A stretch of 64,000 nucleotides of DNA from Thorsellia kenyensis. Its GTDB lineage: Bacteria; Pseudomonadota; Gammaproteobacteria; Enterobacterales; Thorselliaceae. The first letter of the stretch is position 1; each line of letters starts with the position of its first letter. The notes below the pieces were generated by a model, which saw only the letters and a list, made by a program, of their open reading frames with translations, had not been told where the DNA came from and did no database searches. A program made the translations under genes and the position numbers. Location of the stretch: positions 186,001-250,000 of the forward strand of contig NZ_JBHLXE010000108.1 in assembly GCF_042432445.1 (NCBI RefSeq). Reading direction: 5' to 3'. Shown here piece by piece: positions 45,995-55,088 of this stretch.

Positions 45995-47266
45995 GTGAAA
46001 ATATACTTAGTCGGTGGAGCTGTGCGTGATGGATTGCTTGAGTTACCTATTAAGGATCATGACTGGGTTGTTGTGCAATCAAACCCCGAACAAATGCTGA
46101 AAGAAAAATTCATCCCTGTAGGTAAGGATTTTCCTGTTTTTTTACATCCAACCACCCATGAAGAATATGCTTTAGCTCGAACAGAACGAAAAATAGGCGT
46201 AGGTTACACAGGATTTGCTTGTTTTGCTTCAGAGGATGTCACTATCGAAGAAGATTTGCTCCGTCGCGATTTAACCATAAATGCCATCGCATTTGATTTT
46301 GAGGCATTTAAAAAAGATCACACTGATTGTATTGTTGCAGAAAAAGCACTTATTAAATTTAAACGCTTATATGCAATAAATGCCCAGGATGTTGCACACT
46401 ATCTTGTAGACCCTTTTTATGGTCTGAGTGATTTGAAATCTAAAACCCTTAAACATGTTTCAGAGGCATTTAAAGAAGATCCTCTTAGAGTGCTTAGATT
46501 AGCCCGTTTTTATGCTCAATTTTATGTTCTTGGTTTTAGAATTGATATAACGACTCAAAAGTTAATAGGGTTAATGGTCAGTAATAGAGAGTTAACCGAG
46601 CTAACAAAAGAGCGTGTATGGGTAGAATCATTAAAAGCACTTAAGACAGACAGTCCTCATGTCTATTTTAAGTTTTTACAAGACACCAAAGCATTAGAAC
46701 AAATTTATCCTGAATTTGATAAATTGATCAATGATAAAACTCTAAATTATCTTGAAAAAATTAGCCAAATAACAGATTCCCCTGAGTTAAGGTTTGCCGT
46801 CTTGTTGAGTGATATCACGAAAATTAGTATAGAAAGAATGAATAAAGCTCAATTTAACGCTTTTTTTCATGAATTACGCATCAGTAATGAATTTACAGCC
46901 ATGGTTTGGGTTGCGTCTCAAATAGGGTCATGGGAAAAACTTTTTGAACTCTCAGCTAATGAAATTCTAGCGCTTTTAGCGACAATAAATTATCCAAGGC
47001 AAATTGAAAACTTAGATCATTATATCTCTATGAGCTCTCTTATCTCAAAAATCAATAAACCAAACTGTGAAATGACCTTACAGCAGAATAGGCTTAAGAA
47101 ACAGTTTCTAGAAGAACTACACACCCAATTAGAGGCGATTAATGCAAAAAAATATATTGATATGGGGCTAGCTGGCATAGAAATTAAAGAGGCACTAATT
47201 ACAGAAAAAAAAGCCATAATTACGGAGATATTAAAAAAATACGATAGATTAAAGTTAGTCCAATAA
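45995..47266 (+). CDS. cca: CCA tRNA nucleotidyltransferase, altered HD region
   Basis: Cca adds or repairs the 3' CCA of tRNA. The class II core is clear: VGGAVRDGLL (6-15), catalytic Asp21/Asp23 (DHDWVVV), and RRDLTINAIAF (90-100). The GTG at 45995 gives MKIYLVGG as in E. coli; a TTG at 45989 would add two residues. Two departures from E. coli Cca are visible. About 28 extra residues lie between 101 and 138. The C-terminal HD domain has lost its His: the region equivalent to CHDLGK reads LSDITK (271-276). Phosphohydrolase activity is therefore unlikely, while nucleotide addition should be intact. 423 residues (E. coli 412). Confidence 0.9.
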   Translation: MKIYLVGGAVRDGLLELPIKDHDWVVVQSNPEQMLKEKFIPVGKDFPVFLHPTTHEEYALARTERKIGVGYTGFACFASEDVTIEEDLLRRDLTINAIAFDFEAFKKDHTDCIVAEKALIKFKRLYAINAQDVAHYLVDPFYGLSDLKSKTLKHVSEAFKEDPLRVLRLARFYAQFYVLGFRIDITTQKLIGLMVSNRELTELTKERVWVESLKALKTDSPHVYFKFLQDTKALEQIYPEFDKLINDKTLNYLEKISQITDSPELRFAVLLSDITKISIERMNKAQFNAFFHELRISNEFTAMVWVASQIGSWEKLFELSANEILALLATINYPRQIENLDHYISMSSLISKINKPNCEMTLQQNRLKKQFLEELHTQLEAINAKKYIDMGLAGIEIKEALITEKKAIITEILKKYDRLKLVQ

Positions 47267-47356
47267 ATCTATAGGCAATAATAAGGTAAATTTAAGGAAT
47301 GCAGTTCTATTGAATTTAAATAATCTCTTTTGTTTTAAAAATATTCCTTTTTAGTA

Positions 47357-47384
47357 TTGAGAATTTATGAATACACTGTATAAT
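47357..47384 (+). promoter_or_regulatory. rplM-rpsI promoter
   Basis: TTGAGA (47357-47362), 16-base spacer, TATAAT (47379-47384). Start near 47391 leaves a leader of about 135 bases, which includes the short hairpin GAATCA/TGATTC. L13 autoregulates this operon in E. coli; no specific match was made. Confidence 0.7.
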
Positions 47385-47524
47385 CTTGCGACCCACGTTA
47401 CGCTACTGTTTATTCCCAAAACACTAGCCCAATTGAATTAACTCGAAGGGGTAAGAATTCGATTTTTTAACGGTGAATCAAATGATTCAAAAGTGGTTTT
47501 ATTTTAAAATTAGGTAAATTAATA

Positions 47525-47953
47525 ATGAAAACTTTTACAGCTACTCCATCGACAATCAAACGTGAATGGTTTGTTGTCGATGCGACAGGTAAAACATTAG
47601 GTCGTTTAGCAAGTGAAATTGCACGTCGTCTTCGCGGTAAGCATAAACCTGAATACACTCCTCACATGGATACAGGTGATTATATCATCGTTATCAATGC
47701 TGAAAACGTTGCAGTGACAGGTAAAAAACGCACCGATAAAATGTATTATCGTTATACAGGTTATGTTGGTGGCTTGAAGGAAGCAACCTTTGAGCAAATG
47801 ATTGAACGTCATCCTGAGCGTGTTATTGAAATTGCGGTAAAAGGCATGTTACCTAAAGGTCCATTAGGTCGTGACATGTACCGTAAACTTAAAGTTTACG
47901 CTGGTGCAGAGCATAATCATGCAGCGCAACAACCGCAAATCTTAGACATCTAA
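47525..47953 (+). CDS. rplM: 50S ribosomal protein L13
   Basis: L13 is an early-assembly 50S protein. 142 residues as in E. coli, MKTFTATPSTIKREWFVVDA, with GDYIIVINAENVAVTGKK and the MLPKGPLGR segment. Followed by rpsI after 14 bases in the conserved two-gene operon. Confidence 0.98.
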   Translation: MKTFTATPSTIKREWFVVDATGKTLGRLASEIARRLRGKHKPEYTPHMDTGDYIIVINAENVAVTGKKRTDKMYYRYTGYVGGLKEATFEQMIERHPERVIEIAVKGMLPKGPLGRDMYRKLKVYAGAEHNHAAQQPQILDI

Positions 47954-47967
47954 TCGGGGTATATAAA

Positions 47968-48360
47968 ATGGCTGTTAATCAAAACTACGGTACAGGGCGC
48001 CGCAAAAGCTCAACTGCTCGTGTATTTATCAGACCAGGTACTGGTAATATCGTGATCAATAAACGCACTTTAGAAGAGTATTTTGGTCGTGAGACTTCTC
48101 GCATGGTAGTCCGTCAACCATTAGAGTTATTGTCAATGACTGAAAAATTTGACTTATACATCACTGTTAAAGGTGGCGGTATTTCAGGTCAAGCAGGTGC
48201 TATTCGCCATGGTATCACTCGTGCATTAATGGAATATGATGAAACTTTACGTCCTGAATTACGTAAAGCTGGCTTTGTTACTCGTGATGCTCGTCAAGTT
48301 GAACGTAAGAAAGTTGGTCTACGTAAAGCACGTAAACGTCCACAATTCTCAAAACGTTAA
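47968..48360 (+). CDS. rpsI: 30S ribosomal protein S9
   Basis: S9 sends its C-terminal tail to P-site tRNA. 130 residues as in E. coli, with NYGTGRRKSSTARVFIRPG and the tail RKARKRPQFSKR ending in the conserved arginine. In E. coli sspAB follows; here mdfA does, after two hairpins. Confidence 0.98.
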   Translation: MAVNQNYGTGRRKSSTARVFIRPGTGNIVINKRTLEEYFGRETSRMVVRQPLELLSMTEKFDLYITVKGGGISGQAGAIRHGITRALMEYDETLRPELRKAGFVTRDARQVERKKVGLRKARKRPQFSKR

Positions 48361-48372
48361 TCGTTTTATTGT

Positions 48373-48400
48373 CAATATCCCAGTATTTTCTGGGATATTG
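48373..48400 (+). terminator. First hairpin after rpsI
   Basis: CAATATCCCAG (48373-48383) pairs perfectly with CTGGGATATTG (48390-48400) around TATTTT. It lacks a following T run and may protect the mRNA 3' end. Confidence 0.6.
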
Positions 48401-48414
48401 CAAAACTTTAAAAG

Positions 48415-48439
48415 AGACGGGTCATTCCCGTCTTTTTTT
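48415..48439 (+). terminator. Intrinsic terminator after rpsI
   Basis: AGACGGG (48415-48421) pairs with CCCGTCT (48427-48433) around TCATT and runs into T7. Standard strong terminator closing rplM-rpsI. Confidence 0.88.
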
Positions 48440-48465
48440 GTATAAGTCACACAGCGACATCAACC

Positions 48466-49725
48466 ATGAAAAATACAACGCAAAGCAATCCCAAAAACAA
48501 TTCTCAAAACAGTTCTTTAAGAGCCTTAGGGTGGTCAATACTCCTTTTTCCTATTTGCTTGGTTTTATTTGAATTTACCGTATATATAGGCAATGATATG
48601 ACTCAGCCTGCTATGCCTAAGCATATATTACCTTTTTTTAATGCGGGTGAAGAGTGGAACACTAAATCAATGAGTTATTACATCATTGGAGGCATGATAT
48701 TACAGTGGATCATAGGCCCATTGGCAGACAGAAAAGGTCGACGTCTTGTTATGCTAAGTGGTGTATTATTTTTTATGATAATGTGCCTTGTGATATTACT
48801 AGCTAATTCGATAGAACAGTTTATGGCTATCAGATTATTACAAGGAATAGGTTTATGTTTTATTGGAGCGGTTGGCTACGCAGCTATTCAAGACTCGTTT
48901 AGTGAAACTATTGCAATTAAATTGACTGCAATAATGGCAAATGTCTCTCTCATCGCCCCTATGCTTGGGCCATTGATGGGAAGTGAAATGATTAAATATG
49001 TTCCTTGGCAAATGATATTTGTTCTTTTTGCAGGTTTGTCCTTGATTGCTTTTGCAGGACTTTTTAAATCTATGCCAGAAAGTGCCCCTTTAAAAGATAA
49101 CCCTCTTGTTGTTAAGGAAATTTATAGAGATTATGTGCAGGTGCTGACCAACCCCCAATTTTTAAGAGGAGCTTTAGCAATAGGCTTTGCTGTTATTCCC
49201 CTTTTGACTTGGATTGCACAAACTCCTATGATTTTTATGGAACATAGGAATTTTTCTAATGAAGCCTACAGTTTGTTGCAAATCCCTGTATTTGTTTCTC
49301 TACTATGTGGTAATTTCACCTTAACAAAATTAACGGGTAAAGTAGCAGTCACAAGACCGATTTTTCTTGGGGCATTCCCTATGCTTTTAGGTGTATTGAT
49401 TGCCGTTTTAGGGTTACTCTTTATCCCAGATGCCTTTGAGTTTATGGTTATAGGGGTTTCAATTTATGCCTATGGCTTAGGTGTGGCTAATGCAGGACTA
49501 TATAGGCTAACCTTGTTCTCAAGCCATGTAAGCAAAGGAACCGTATCTGCAGGCTTAGGCATGATAAATGCCATCATGTTTGCAATAGGTATTGAAATAG
49601 CTAATGTAGTTTATTTAAAAATGGATTTGTTCGGATTCAATTTGATTTCTTTTATCTGCATTTTTGCGTGGTGCTATTTTGCTTATCGTTTTATTTTAAT
49701 ACATAAAAAATCAAAAGGGCTTTAA
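48466..49725 (+). CDS. mdfA: Multidrug efflux MFS transporter MdfA
   Basis: MdfA (Cmr) is a proton-coupled major facilitator transporter for chloramphenicol and lipophilic cations. Twelve hydrophobic segments. FEFTVYIGND holds Glu36 and Asp44, equivalent to E. coli Glu26 and Asp34; the motif-A loop is GPLADRKGRR; RLLQGIGLCFIGAVGYAAIQ matches MdfA and contains the Arg112 equivalent. 419 residues (E. coli 410), with an Asn/Ser-rich N-terminus. The ribosome-binding site is weak. The gene lies in a place where E. coli has sspAB. Confidence 0.9.
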   Translation: MKNTTQSNPKNNSQNSSLRALGWSILLFPICLVLFEFTVYIGNDMTQPAMPKHILPFFNAGEEWNTKSMSYYIIGGMILQWIIGPLADRKGRRLVMLSGVLFFMIMCLVILLANSIEQFMAIRLLQGIGLCFIGAVGYAAIQDSFSETIAIKLTAIMANVSLIAPMLGPLMGSEMIKYVPWQMIFVLFAGLSLIAFAGLFKSMPESAPLKDNPLVVKEIYRDYVQVLTNPQFLRGALAIGFAVIPLLTWIAQTPMIFMEHRNFSNEAYSLLQIPVFVSLLCGNFTLTKLTGKVAVTRPIFLGAFPMLLGVLIAVLGLLFIPDAFEFMVIGVSIYAYGLGVANAGLYRLTLFSSHVSKGTVSAGLGMINAIMFAIGIEIANVVYLKMDLFGFNLISFICIFAWCYFAYRFILIHKKSKGL

Positions 49726-49770
49726 TTGTACATTCTCTGTGTACTTAATAACACCATAAATAGTCATAAA

Positions 49771-49806
49771 CCTAAGTATAATAAGGCTGTTAATGCGTTA
49801 CTTAGG
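49771..49806. terminator. Hairpin between convergent mdfA and hemW
   Basis: CCTAAGTA (49771-49778) pairs with TACTTAGG (49799-49806) across a 20-base loop. No T tract; a weak candidate terminator. Confidence 0.4.
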
Positions 49807-49848
49807 CTCTAGTTGCTTAATATGTTGAGTGAAGTAATAAATTGATAT

Positions 49849-51003
49849 TTAAATGAATAAGCCAAGCAAATCATTTAAAAAGAGTTTTCCTTTATCTGTA
49901 ATTTTCCAATGAGTTAAATTTTCAGTGATGAACTCTTTTTTTATGGCTTCTGTTATTGACGATTCAATGGCACAGAGAGTTAATCCAGTAAATGTTTCAA
50001 ATTCTGCTTTAGGGGTGGGTTCAAACAATCTAAAACGGTTCATAAAAAATTCAAATGGTCTTTCCTCATTAGCGACTAGCCATGACTTATCTAAATAGGT
50101 TCCTGCCATGTAACCTTTAGGGTGTTTTATTTTTTGAATTCTTTCAATCGTTCCATCTAGATGGGTTATTTTTCCGTGGGCACCACAACCAATACCTATG
50201 TAATCACCAAAACGCCAATAATTGAGATTATGTGCGCATTGATACCCTTGTTTAGCGTACGCTGACGTTTCATATTGTATATATCCAGCTTGTGTTAATT
50301 TTTCATGGCCTTTTATATATATTTCCCATAATAAATCATCTTCTGGGAGTTGAGGTGGTTTAGACGCAAAGTTTGTATTCGGCTCTATTGTTAATTGGTA
50401 CCAGGAAAAATGAGGTGGATTTAGTTGAATCATTTGATCTAAATCGGCCATGGCTTCATCTAAAGATTGATTAGGTAATCCATGCATGATATCTAAATTA
50501 AAACTTTGGAAAGGCACGCGGCTTGCTATATGAGCAGCAGCTATTGCCTCTTCTTGGTTATGAACTCTACCTAGTCGTTTCAATTTATCCGGATGAAAGC
50601 TTTGCACTCCGATTGAAAGACGGTTAACACCACTTTGATTAAAACTTAAAAATTTGTCCGCTTCAACACTGTTTGGGTTAGCCTCCATGGTTATTTCTGC
50701 ATCAGGTGAAATGTTTACAATGGTTTTTATTCCACTGAGCAATTTTTGCATCGAGGCTTCGGATAGTAAGCTAGGTGTACCTCCACCTATGAAGACTGTT
50801 TTTATTTCTCTATTATAGATTAAAGGCAAAGATTGTTTTAAATCTAAGAGCAGATGATCTATATAATCCTCTTCTGGTAATTTAGATTTAAATGTATGAG
50901 AATTAAAATCACAATAAGGGCATTTTTCAATGCACCAAGGAATGTGAATATAAAGGCTTAAAGGGGGCAACTGTATTTGGTTGTGAATGTTAGTCAAAGT
51001 CAT
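49849..51003 (-). CDS. hemW: Heme chaperone HemW (radical SAM, HemN-like)
   Basis: HemW binds heme and a 4Fe-4S cluster and delivers heme to respiratory proteins; it is not coproporphyrinogen dehydrogenase. The radical-SAM motif is Cys24, Cys28, Cys31 (IPWCIEKCPYCDF), without the extra cysteine of HemN; IGGGTPSLL and the GIGCGAHG segment are also typical. 384 residues (E. coli 378). Starts seven bases after rdgB, so the pair forms an operon as in E. coli. Confidence 0.93.
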   Translation of the reverse strand: MTLTNIHNQIQLPPLSLYIHIPWCIEKCPYCDFNSHTFKSKLPEEDYIDHLLLDLKQSLPLIYNREIKTVFIGGGTPSLLSEASMQKLLSGIKTIVNISPDAEITMEANPNSVEADKFLSFNQSGVNRLSIGVQSFHPDKLKRLGRVHNQEEAIAAAHIASRVPFQSFNLDIMHGLPNQSLDEAMADLDQMIQLNPPHFSWYQLTIEPNTNFASKPPQLPEDDLLWEIYIKGHEKLTQAGYIQYETSAYAKQGYQCAHNLNYWRFGDYIGIGCGAHGKITHLDGTIERIQKIKHPKGYMAGTYLDKSWLVANEERPFEFFMNRFRLFEPTPKAEFETFTGLTLCAIESSITEAIKKEFITENLTHWKITDKGKLFLNDLLGLFI

Positions 51004-51010
51004 AAATGAT

Positions 51011-51631
51011 TTATATTGTTGATGGGGATAGGTTTTGAAAATAATGTTTTAGTGACTGTAATGCAATCCCTCTGTGTGAAACTCGATTTTTTTCTTCTAC
51101 GGTTAATTGTGCTGCCGTTTTACCCAGTTTAGGAACATAAAAATAAGGATCATAACCAAATCCTTCTTCACCTCTTGGTGTTAAAATGATCTCTCCATGC
51201 CAGACTCCTTGAAATATTTCAGGAGATGGGCAGTCAGCGTAAGGGAGATAAATGAGAGCGCAATAAAATGATGCATGAAAAATGATCTGTGGAGAGTGCT
51301 CTTTTATAGCTGCCAAAGTATGAATCAGTTTTAAGTTGTTTTCTTCGTCTGTTGCTGATCCTCCAGCATATCTTGCCGATATAATACCAGGCTGACCATT
51401 GATCGCATCAACGCATAAGCCTGAATCATCAGCTAAAGCAGGTAGACCAGTTTTTGAAGCGGCATGCCTTGCCTTTAAAATCGCATTTTCTACGAATGTT
51501 AAACCAGTTTCCTCAACAGATTCCACATGATAAGCGGACTGAGCTTCTATTTGTAAACCCAAATGTTCAACAAGAGGTTGAATTTCTTTTACTTTTCCTG
51601 GATTGCCTGTTGCGAGAATAATTTTTTTCAT
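51011..51631 (-). CDS. rdgB: dITP/XTP pyrophosphatase
   Basis: RdgB hydrolyses deaminated purine nucleotides (dITP, XTP), keeping them out of DNA. The Ham1 motif ATGNPGKVKE is at the N-terminus, with LADDSGLCVDAINGQPGI and GFGYDPYF. 206 residues (E. coli 197). Divergent from yggS, whereas in E. coli yggS-yggT-yggU-rdgB-hemW run together. Confidence 0.95.
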   Translation of the reverse strand: MKKIILATGNPGKVKEIQPLVEHLGLQIEAQSAYHVESVEETGLTFVENAILKARHAASKTGLPALADDSGLCVDAINGQPGIISARYAGGSATDEENNLKLIHTLAAIKEHSPQIIFHASFYCALIYLPYADCPSPEIFQGVWHGEIILTPRGEEGFGYDPYFYVPKLGKTAAQLTVEEKNRVSHRGIALQSLKHYFQNLSPSTI

Positions 51632-51833
51632 AAGATGGATTCTTTAAATTTAATGAGTCAAATAAAATAAAGGATAGAAATAACCTGCATTTGAGTATAA
51701 TTCTTAAATAAATTAAGTCTATCATAACTTATTTAATAAAATAAAACAGATTTTACTCAGTTGTCTAGGTTATTAAAAGCACTAAAGCATGCTAAGATAG
51801 ACAAAAGATGATTAAACTGACATGAGTATTTTT

Positions 51834-52562
51834 ATGAATAATATAGCTAAGAATTTAGATGTAATCAGAAATCAAATTAATCAGGCCAAATTTAACGCTG
51901 CAAGGAGTGAAGACAATATTTCTCTTGTTGCTGTCAGTAAAACAAAACCGGTAGAAGATATCGAGCATGCGATTAGGGCTGGCCAGTATGTATTCGGAGA
52001 GAATTATGTCCAAGAAGGCATTAAAAAAATTCAATATTTTTCTGACAGTGATTATGCCAATAAATTAGAGTGGCATTTTATCGGGCCATTACAAAGTAAC
52101 AAAAGTAAATTGGTTGCTGAACATTTTGACTGGATTCATACGGTTGATTCCCTCAAACTTATTTCTCGGCTTGGAAAGCAAAGACCCGCACATTTATCTA
52201 AACTAAATGTGTTGGTTCAAATAAATATCAGTCAAGAGACAAGCAAGTCTGGGATATATCTGAATGGAGCTGAACAGCTCATAGAAGCCATTAGATCTGA
52301 AGAGAGGCTTGTTTTTAGAGGATTAATGGCCATCCCCGCTCCTCTTCCCTTGATTCCGTCAAAGAGCGAGCTTGACAATCATTATAGAGTGCTTAGTGAA
52401 CTGAAATTTAAATTTAATGAGTTGCAAAACATCTATCCCGAATCCCAGATTGACACTATTTCAATGGGAATGAGCGAAGATCTTGAGATTGCCATTAAAG
52501 CCGGTAGCACAATGGTCCGTATTGGCTCTGCAATTTTTGGGGCACGTGACTACAGTCGATAA
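51834..52562 (+). CDS. yggS: Pyridoxal 5'-phosphate homeostasis protein (YggS/PLPBP)
   Basis: YggS is a PLP-binding TIM-barrel protein that buffers free PLP and affects amino-acid metabolism. I start at the second Met (MNNIAKNLDVIRNQ), since the PLP lysine in LVAVSKTKP is then Lys36 as in E. coli; an ATG at 51822 would add four residues. The C-terminal SMGMSEDLEIAIKAGSTMVR is the family signature. 242 residues (E. coli 234). Followed by proC. Confidence 0.94.
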   Translation: MNNIAKNLDVIRNQINQAKFNAARSEDNISLVAVSKTKPVEDIEHAIRAGQYVFGENYVQEGIKKIQYFSDSDYANKLEWHFIGPLQSNKSKLVAEHFDWIHTVDSLKLISRLGKQRPAHLSKLNVLVQINISQETSKSGIYLNGAEQLIEAIRSEERLVFRGLMAIPAPLPLIPSKSELDNHYRVLSELKFKFNELQNIYPESQIDTISMGMSEDLEIAIKAGSTMVRIGSAIFGARDYSR

Positions 52563-52608
52563 ATAACTTTTGTGAATATATAAATGATTAAATGAAAAAG
52601 AGGATTTT

Positions 52609-53475
52609 ATGCCAAATACACCTATACGTTTAGGAGATAATGTTTACCCTAATTTAGCTTTTATTGGCGCTGGTAACATGGCAAGAGCCATAATTGCAGG
52701 TCTAGTGAAAACAGGCTATCCGAAAAAAGCCATTTGTGTCAGTGCTCCTTCGCTACAAAATAGAGAATTCATAAGTAATACTTATGGTGTGTTACACAAA
52801 GAAGATAATAAGCGTAATGCCAAAGAAGCGCATGCAATTATACTTGCGGTTAAACCACAAATGATGCAAGAAGTATGCTTGAAATTAAAAAATGAAGTGA
52901 ATTTAAAAGACAAATTAGTGATTACATTAGCGGCAGGTATAGATACAGCTCAGTATAAAAAGTGGTTAGGTGAGTCAGTACAAATAGTGAGAGTAATGCC
53001 TAATACTCCCGCATTAATTGGTGAAGGAATGAGTGGAATTTTCTGTCCTTTGCAAACCTCAGAAGGCGCCAAACTTTTTGTTCAAAAATTGATGAAGAGT
53101 GTGGGAGAGGTTTGTTTTCTTGAAGATGAATCACAAATGCATGCTTTTATAGCCACTGCTGGAAGTTCACCAGCCTATTTTTTTAAATTCATGCAATTTA
53201 TAGAAGCATCAGCTATTCAATTAGGTTGTTCTAAAGAAGAGGCAAAGCGTTTAGTTCTGCAATCAGCAAAAGGTGCCATATTGCTTGCTTGTGAAGCACC
53301 AGAATTATCTTTTCAAACACTTGCAGATCAGGTGACTTCCAAGGGAGGCACTACTGAGCAAGCACTTAATACATTTGACAAGCTTGATTTAGAAATGACT
53401 ATTAAAGCCGCTATGTCTGCAGCTGCTGAAAAATCCAAAGCTATGTCAATTTCTTTTGCTGAAGATAATTCATAA
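52609..53475 (+). CDS. proC: Pyrroline-5-carboxylate reductase
   Basis: ProC reduces pyrroline-5-carboxylate to proline. The Rossmann loop FIGAGNMARA is at 19-28; RVMPNTPALIGEGMSG and the C-terminal LADQVTSKGGTTEQAL are typical. 288 residues (E. coli 269), the excess being an N-terminal extension of about 14; AGAGGA supports ATG 52609. The yggS-proC-yggT order is common in gammaproteobacteria outside E. coli. Confidence 0.95.
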   Translation: MPNTPIRLGDNVYPNLAFIGAGNMARAIIAGLVKTGYPKKAICVSAPSLQNREFISNTYGVLHKEDNKRNAKEAHAIILAVKPQMMQEVCLKLKNEVNLKDKLVITLAAGIDTAQYKKWLGESVQIVRVMPNTPALIGEGMSGIFCPLQTSEGAKLFVQKLMKSVGEVCFLEDESQMHAFIATAGSSPAYFFKFMQFIEASAIQLGCSKEEAKRLVLQSAKGAILLACEAPELSFQTLADQVTSKGGTTEQALNTFDKLDLEMTIKAAMSAAAEKSKAMSISFAEDNS

Positions 53476-53534
53476 TTAAAACCAATTATGTTTCTTAAAT
53501 CAAATGTTAAAGCCTTCTCTAAGAAAGCGAAGAT

Positions 53535-53581
53535 ATACCAGTAAGATAAACTGAGGTATTTCAGACGTATTTACTGGGTAT
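53535..53581 (+). other. Nested inverted repeat between proC and yggT
   Basis: ATACCAGTAA (53535-53544) pairs with TTACTGGGTAT (53571-53581, one bulged G), enclosing CTGA/TCAG. No T tract, so it may be an RNA structure or processing site. Confidence 0.45.
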
Positions 53582-53619
53582 TCAATGGCTGACAACAAGC
53601 CTTGTAATTAGGAGTTTTT

Positions 53620-54168
53620 ATGATTAATTTAGTTTTTCAACTCATTGATTTATGTGTGATGTTTTTGTTTGTAAGAGTTTGGTTGCAACTTGTTCGAGCA
53701 GATTTCTACAATCCTTTTTCTCAAACGATTGTGAAATTAACAAATCCAGTTACTCAGCCTATCAGAAGTTTACTGCCATCTAAAAGCAAGATTGATGCAG
53801 CTAGTGCCTTGCTTGCCCTCGTATTGGTCGTGATTAAATGTTTTCTTGCAAAAGGACAGTTTCCGGTGCCCGCTATTGTGGCGTTAAGCGCTTTTGAGTA
53901 TATCCATCTTGTTGGTGAAACTATTTTTTGGGTAATGATCATCAAAGTTATTCTGAGCTGGGTGAGTCAAGGGCGCAATCCCATTGATGCAGTGATCTTT
54001 CAATTAACTAGTCCACTGATCGCCCCTATTCAGCGAGTTGTTCCTCCTGTCGGAATGATTGATTTTTCGGTTATGATATTTTTATTTGTCCTCTATTTTT
54101 TAGATTATTTACATGCCATATTAGCAAATAAAGTTATTTCTCAAATTATAGCTATGAGCATCTCTTAA
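53620..54168 (+). CDS. yggT: YggT family inner-membrane protein
   Basis: Two YGGT repeats, each a hydrophobic hairpin with an amphipathic segment: FVRVWLQLVRADFYNPFSQ in the first and LSWVSQGRNPIDAVIFQLTS in the second. About four membrane segments. The family is linked to osmotic-shock tolerance, but the molecular role is unclear. 182 residues (E. coli 188). Its stop overlaps the yggU start by one base. Confidence 0.92.
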   Translation: MINLVFQLIDLCVMFLFVRVWLQLVRADFYNPFSQTIVKLTNPVTQPIRSLLPSKSKIDAASALLALVLVVIKCFLAKGQFPVPAIVALSAFEYIHLVGETIFWVMIIKVILSWVSQGRNPIDAVIFQLTSPLIAPIQRVVPPVGMIDFSVMIFLFVLYFLDYLHAILANKVISQIIAMSIS

Positions 54169-54455
54169 TGAAGCCATCGATAAAATTGGCCTTATATATT
54201 CAACCAAAGGCCAGTCGTGATCAATGGGTTGGATGGCATGGCGATGAATATAAACTCGCTATTACTGCTCCACCTGTTGATGGTAAAGCAAATGAGCATG
54301 TGATTAAATTATTAGCAAAAACATTCAGGGTACCTAAAAAAAATATTGTTATCATTAATGGAGAACTTAGCCGACATAAACGAGTAGAGATTATTGCACC
54401 GGAAATTATTCCGGAATCACTCGTTGAGGTTGTTCATCATTTTAACCCCAAGTAG
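54168..54455 (+). CDS. yggU: YggU family protein (DUF167)
   Basis: Small DUF167 protein, 95 residues (E. coli 96), with the family core APPVDGKANEHVIKLLAK and VPKKNIVIINGELSRHKRV. Function unknown. Translationally coupled to yggT through a one-base overlap. Confidence 0.92.
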   Translation: MKPSIKLALYIQPKASRDQWVGWHGDEYKLAITAPPVDGKANEHVIKLLAKTFRVPKKNIVIINGELSRHKRVEIIAPEIIPESLVEVVHHFNPK

Positions 54456-54483
54456 TATCTACTTTTAAAACAAGGAGTCGTCT

Positions 54484-55053
54484 ATGCGAGTAATAAAAAA
54501 AACCAGTATGGCATTTATCACGTTGAGTAGTTTGATAATGAGTATGAATGCATTAGCTGAGGATGTTATTGTCAAAATGACCACTAATAAAGGGCCTATC
54601 ACGTTAGTTTTAGATGATGAAAAAGCACCCATTACGGTTAATAATTTTGTTGAATATGCTAATGCTGGATATTATGAGGGGACGATTTTTCATCGAGTTA
54701 TTCCTGGATTTATGATTCAAGGGGGAGGTTTTGATAAAGAATTGTCACAAAAAGATACTCGCTCGCCTATCAAAAATGAGGCGGAAAATGGATTGAAAAA
54801 TGTACGAGGTTCGATTGCAATGGCCCGTACAGGTGAAGTAGACAGTGCTACCTCTCAATTTTTTATTAATGTAGCAGATAATAAATTTTTAGATAATGGC
54901 GAGCGTGATTATGGTTATGCTGTTTTTGGAAAAGTGACGGAAGGATTAGATATCGTCGATGTAATAGCTAATGTAAAAACGAGTAATCAAGGACCTCACC
55001 AAAATGTACCAGTAGAACCGGTGGTTATTGAAAAAGTGGAAATACTTAAGTGA
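54484..55053 (+). CDS. ppiA: Periplasmic peptidyl-prolyl cis-trans isomerase A
   Basis: Cyclophilin that speeds proline isomerisation during periplasmic folding. An N-terminal signal peptide (about 1-25, ending MNALA) precedes the domain with FHRVIPGFMIQGG and SIAMARTGEVDSATSQFFIN. 189 residues (E. coli PpiA 190). The signal peptide separates it from cytoplasmic PpiB. AAGGAG lies before the ATG. Confidence 0.93.
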   Translation: MRVIKKTSMAFITLSSLIMSMNALAEDVIVKMTTNKGPITLVLDDEKAPITVNNFVEYANAGYYEGTIFHRVIPGFMIQGGGFDKELSQKDTRSPIKNEAENGLKNVRGSIAMARTGEVDSATSQFFINVADNKFLDNGERDYGYAVFGKVTEGLDIVDVIANVKTSNQGPHQNVPVEPVVIEKVEILK

Positions 55054-55088
55054 TTTTAAAGCGAGTACTCGCTGTGTAGTCAATACCT

